NCBI RefSeq assembly: GCF_035503745.1
Contig: NZ_DATJTC010000044.1
Location: 1 to 64,000 of the forward strand
Origin: Dyella_B sp035503745
GTDB taxonomy: Bacteria > Pseudomonadota > Gammaproteobacteria > Xanthomonadales > Rhodanobacteraceae
DNA length: 64,000 nt
Direction: 5' to 3'
Of the stretch, positions 61,025-64,000 are shown one piece after another; positions within the stretch are counted from its first letter, which is position 1; each line of letters begins with the position of its first letter. A model generated the notes under the pieces. The model was not told the origin of the DNA. It searched no databases and worked only from the letters and a program-made list of their open reading frames with translations. The position numbers and the translations under genes were made by a program.

Positions 61025-61717
61025 TCAGATGTCGCTACCAGATATCGCCTCCAACACGATTTTCGCGACGGCGTCGGGCGCTGTGACGATGGGGACGTGA
61101 TCGACAGGTTGAGCATCGATGCTGGCCTTCATTCGTTCGGCCATGAAACGCTGCGTCTTTTCCGGAATCATGTGATCGCGTTCCGCGACAAGAAACCACG
61201 AGGGGACGCTGCGCCATAGCGGCTTAGCGACAGGGACGGTGATGCAAGCGACTGAAATGGGCAATTGGGCCTTCTCCAGCATCCTTTGCTCATCAGGGCT
61301 GGCGTCCTGGGCAAAAGCGGCGGCAAATGCCCCGGATGGGAGATGGATCCATCCATCACTGTCGGGCGCGAGCTGTGGCGTCGTCTCATCGTGCCCGTAG
61401 CGGTTGAAGACATCGGCGACAGTTTCTCCCTCATCGGGAGCCAATGCCGCTATGTAGACGAGGGCGCGCACTCGCTTGTTGCGCGTCGATGCGATGACCG
61501 CGCCTGCATAAGCGTGCCCTACGAGGACGACCGCACCATCGATGTCGGCCAAGGTTTTGTCCAACGCGGCGGCATCGTCGGCAAGCGACGATAGAGGAAG
61601 ACGAAACGTCCTGGTCTTGACGTCGCGGGTTTGAAGTATCTGAACGACCTTGTCCCAGCTGGATTCGTCAGCCCATGCACCGTGGGCAAACACGACAGTT
61701 ACATGATTGGCGTTCAT
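61025..61717 (-). CDS. Alpha/beta hydrolase-fold protein without the nucleophile Ser
   Basis: 230 residues from ATG 61717. Family pattern VVFAHGAWADESSWDKVVQI, LADDAAALDKTL, VYIAALAPDEGET, but the nucleophile elbow reads VGHAYAGAVI instead of GHSYGG, so Ser is Ala and a Gly is Ala. His is kept in PVDHVPIV and the Asp in ERDHMIPE. Probably not a classical esterase; a binding or lyase role is possible. Some homologues I recall share this GHAYAG form. Confidence 0.85.
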   Translation of the reverse strand: MNANHVTVVFAHGAWADESSWDKVVQILQTRDVKTRTFRLPLSSLADDAAALDKTLADIDGAVVLVGHAYAGAVIASTRNKRVRALVYIAALAPDEGETVADVFNRYGHDETTPQLAPDSDGWIHLPSGAFAAAFAQDASPDEQRMLEKAQLPISVACITVPVAKPLWRSVPSWFLVAERDHMIPEKTQRFMAERMKASIDAQPVDHVPIVTAPDAVAKIVLEAISGSDI

Positions 61718-61881
61718 TGCTCGACACTCGCATCCCGAACAGGGGTAGCTAAAGGCAAAACCCGAGAAAAATCCCACCCGAAAGGGTATGTATGGCAGAC
61801 GTGGATTGATTTAGGGCGGTGATGTGGTTGCCGCATCTATGCGCATTGCACGCACGCGATCGCATTTAGGCGGGCGAGAGT

Positions 61882-62514
61882 CTATGGCTCGTCGAGAAAC
61901 CCGCGCCGCATGGCGATGGTGACGGCGTGAGCCCGGTCTTTGGCTTCCAGCTTTGCCGAAACGCTCTTCATGCGGGTCTTGACTGTGTCCTCCGAAATGC
62001 GCAACTCCAGACCGATGGCGCGGTTGGTCAAGCCTTGCGCCACTCTTCGCAAGACCGCCAGTTCCCTGGCGGTTGGGGACTCATACCCGTGATGGGCATG
62101 CAGGTCATGAAGCAGCCAATGGGTGACGACTTTCCTTCCATCTAAAGCACGTCGTACCGTTTCAACGATTTCTTCGCTGGACGCCGTTTTGAGCAAATAC
62201 GAGATTGCGCCGGCAGCCATGGCCCTTGCCACGCGACCATCCCCGGAATAGGTCGTGAGCACGATTAAGCGGGCATCAGGGTAGTCGCTGCGAATCTCGC
62301 TGATGGCTTCGATACCGTCTACCCGCGGCATCTGCAGGTCAATGAGAGCGACTTCGGGCTGAAGCTCGCGAAACATCGCAATCGCCTCATGCCCATCGGA
62401 TGCTTCAGCCACCACCTTTATATCGCGCTCTCGTTCAAGCGTGCAGCGAAGGCCCTCGCGCATCATGGGATGATCGTCGACCAACAGAATTCGAATAATT
62501 TGATCCTTCACCAT
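61882..62514 (-). CDS. NarL/FixJ-type response regulator
   Basis: 210 residues, AAGGAGG upstream. Receiver domain with acidic pair LLVDDHPMMREG, phospho-acceptor Asp59 (ALIDLQMPR), Thr/Lys (IVLTTYSGDG, YLLKTASSEE), then a LuxR helix-turn-helix ARELAVLRRVAQGLTNRAIG and ISEDTVKTRMKSVSAKL. First gene of the run; the likely partner kinase is encoded last, at 56016-59063, with three enzymes between. Confidence 0.93.
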   Translation of the reverse strand: MVKDQIIRILLVDDHPMMREGLRCTLERERDIKVVAEASDGHEAIAMFRELQPEVALIDLQMPRVDGIEAISEIRSDYPDARLIVLTTYSGDGRVARAMAAGAISYLLKTASSEEIVETVRRALDGRKVVTHWLLHDLHAHHGYESPTARELAVLRRVAQGLTNRAIGLELRISEDTVKTRMKSVSAKLEAKDRAHAVTIAMRRGFLDEP

Positions 62515-62984
62515 CGCGATGCCTCCTTGATATGCCTGCTCTCACGCCGGCAAGCGTTTTGGCGCAAGTGGCCATATGACAGGGGGTTACTTGGCAAGCC
62601 ATCACGGCCGATACCAAGTCTAGGTTGACGGGCCTCTTTTCCCAGCCACGATCGAGTCTATTTGGCCCACTTGCCGGGTGAAAATTGAATTGTTCGGTCG
62701 GTTAAGCGACTCGATCGGGTGAAAATGCCTTTGTGGCGTTGAAACGCCCAAGGCTATGATTCAAATAGGGATTGTGCGCAGGTCAACTCACAGAACGCAA
62801 AGGATAGGGCTTGCGACGACACCCCCAAAACTACACTCAAAAGAGTGAAGCCGTCGTGGTGGACGCATGGCTAATCTTGGATGCGACGGTAGGTGAGGGA
62901 TGGAATGGGGAAAACATCCACGCCGCGAACGCCAAGCTGCAGGAAGCAATCATTTGAAGTGATTTGTTTGGGGATGGCACGTCG
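62515..62984. promoter_or_regulatory. Divergent control region between response regulator and AraC genes
   Basis: 470 bp without a gene. A 10-bp inverted repeat CGATCGAGTC (62649-62658)/GACTCGATCG (62708-62717) brackets a direct repeat CGGGTGAAAAT at 62675-62685 and 62716-62726, 41 bp apart, about four helical turns. The layout suggests paired binding of a regulator, possibly the AraC or LuxR-type protein encoded on either side. Confidence 0.5.
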
Positions 62985-63806
62985 ATGAGGCACTTCATTC
63001 TGTCAAGCCCTGGAAAGTTCGAGCTCATCTGCCGCCGATCCCCGGTCGCCTTTTATCGAGCGGGTGTGTCCGATGGTGTAAATATCAACATACCCATGGA
63101 GAATGCTTTATATACGGTGACATACCAATCCAGGGAGGGAAGACCAATCGTTCACCCATTAGGATCCCGCGACGTTTTGATCTTGCCCGCAGGTCTCCCC
63201 TGCGAGATGGCGTGGCGCAAGGATGCCGATGTTGTTGCGTTTCACATGGACGATACCTTTATCCGAAGCGTGACGCGCGGTTTTGAGTTCGAACTCAAGG
63301 AACCCCTGATTTTGCGCGATGCTTTCATTTCCATCGCAGCGTCCCAGCTCAGGGACATGGCCGATCTGCAAGACGAACCGTGTTACGCATTTGTCGATGC
63401 CATTGCAACCTTGGTGGCATACCGTATCGGCCTGTGCGCGGCCTCGGGCCGCGGGGTGCAGTCAACGCGGGTCGAAAAAGCTCTTTCCAAGCCCCAGGTC
63501 GATTTGGTCATGGGGTACATCGAGCACCACCTGGACAGCCAGATCACCCTTTGCTTACTCGCTGAAATGCTCGACATGAGCACTTGGCACTTCGTGCGAA
63601 GATTCACCATCAGTCAAGGCATTCCACCGCACATGTTCATCAGGCAGCGGCGCCTGAGCCGCGCACGGAGTCTTCTTTTGGAATCCAACATGTCCATTAC
63701 GAACGTGGCGATGGAGGTGGGCATGACGCATAGTCATTTCAGCCGCAGTTTTTTCAAGCGGTTCGGCTCGTCCCCGCGCGAGTTCCGGCGCGTCCAAAGG
63801 GTTTGA
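62985..63806 (+). CDS. AraC-family transcriptional regulator
   Basis: 273 residues from ATG 62985. The N-terminal ~160 residues form a sensor domain; C-terminal helix-turn-helix: ITLCLLAEMLDMSTWHFVRR, SQGIPPHMFIRQRRLSRARS, ITNVAMEVGMTHSHFSRSFF and RFGSSPREFRR. Divergent from the response regulator operon, so a likely regulator of it or of genes beyond the right edge. Confidence 0.9.
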   Translation: MRHFILSSPGKFELICRRSPVAFYRAGVSDGVNINIPMENALYTVTYQSREGRPIVHPLGSRDVLILPAGLPCEMAWRKDADVVAFHMDDTFIRSVTRGFEFELKEPLILRDAFISIAASQLRDMADLQDEPCYAFVDAIATLVAYRIGLCAASGRGVQSTRVEKALSKPQVDLVMGYIEHHLDSQITLCLLAEMLDMSTWHFVRRFTISQGIPPHMFIRQRRLSRARSLLLESNMSITNVAMEVGMTHSHFSRSFFKRFGSSPREFRRVQRV

Positions 63807-64000
63807 TGTTCGCACATTCGGCAAAGTGCTTGATGGTATGAGCAAGCAATTGACGACCTGGGCCGATATGCTTGCAAACGATGACACCCCGCATGTGCAG
63901 GGTGCCAAAGAACACAACAAGTTGGAGTTTTGAACGTGGCGCTCCCGGCCCCTCCCACATCTCCCGCACGAGCGGCACGTTCGGCACGAGGCCTATCCCC
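63807..64000. other. Right edge of the window, no supported gene
   Basis: Short frames occur on both strands. A 30-codon frame at 63838-63930 and a GTG-started frame running out of the window near 63935 cannot be supported without the sequence beyond. Confidence 0.4.

Overview
This is a GC-rich chromosomal segment. The gene content (TonB-dependent receptor with glycoside hydrolases and a LacI regulator, type VI secretion cargo, several c-di-GMP enzymes, a family 1 encapsulin with a DyP peroxidase) suggests a gammaproteobacterium of the Xanthomonadales, most like Rhodanobacteraceae (Dyella, Luteibacter or Frateuria). That placement is inferred from gene content and recalled families, not from a search.

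Layout. 1-4.3 kb: the C-terminal part of a huge repeat-built adhesin-like protein and a small secreted partner. 4.3-8.4 kb: a lone tssA (type VI baseplate/cap protein), then an EAL phosphodiesterase overlapping a MASE1-PAS-PAS-GGDEF cyclase. 8.7-16.8 kb: two near-equal cassettes, each a small exported peptide gene convergent with a 546-547-residue membrane protein resembling a degenerate histidine kinase. Between the cassettes lie a TPR-GGDEF protein, a 90-residue peptide and a tetrapyrrole-methylase-fold enzyme. The last two look like a split borosin RiPP system (separate backbone N-methyltransferase and precursor), the most interesting item here. 17.1-19 kb: DyP peroxidase carrying an encapsulin-targeting tail, then its encapsulin shell. 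19.8-27.3 kb: redox and regulatory genes (SDR, AhpD-like protein, AraC, peroxiredoxin, LysR, GAF-GGDEF, flavoprotein disulfide reductase).

27.7-38.4 kb: accessory region. It opens with a DUF2235 lipase, an unknown protein and a ComEC-like metallo-hydrolase. A type VI cargo island follows (hcp, vgrG, DUF4123 chaperone, DUF3304 lipoprotein, Tle1-type lipase, PAAR). The island sits between the N-terminal and C-terminal remnants of one MFS transporter gene, with a tyrosine-recombinase remnant on its left and a Tn3-transposase remnant on its right. Upstream of hcp are a consensus sigma-54 promoter and a perfect 38-bp palindrome.

38.4-53.3 kb: a minus-strand glycan utilisation locus, transcribed glucokinase, GH20 hexosaminidase, TonB-dependent receptor, APC permease, GH2 hydrolase, LacI regulator, sulfotransferase-like protein, PNGase A-like amidase. 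A LacI-type operator lies upstream of the glucokinase. The set fits capture and dismantling of GlcNAc-containing glycans such as N-glycans.

53.6-64 kb: YCII protein, a secreted unknown, an MBL hydrolase, then a minus-strand run in which a NarL-type response regulator and a large propeller sensor kinase bracket two alpha/beta hydrolases and an SDR, with a divergent AraC regulator at the right end. No tRNA, rRNA, intact insertion sequence or CRISPR array was seen. Most other long open frames are antisense shadows of these genes.
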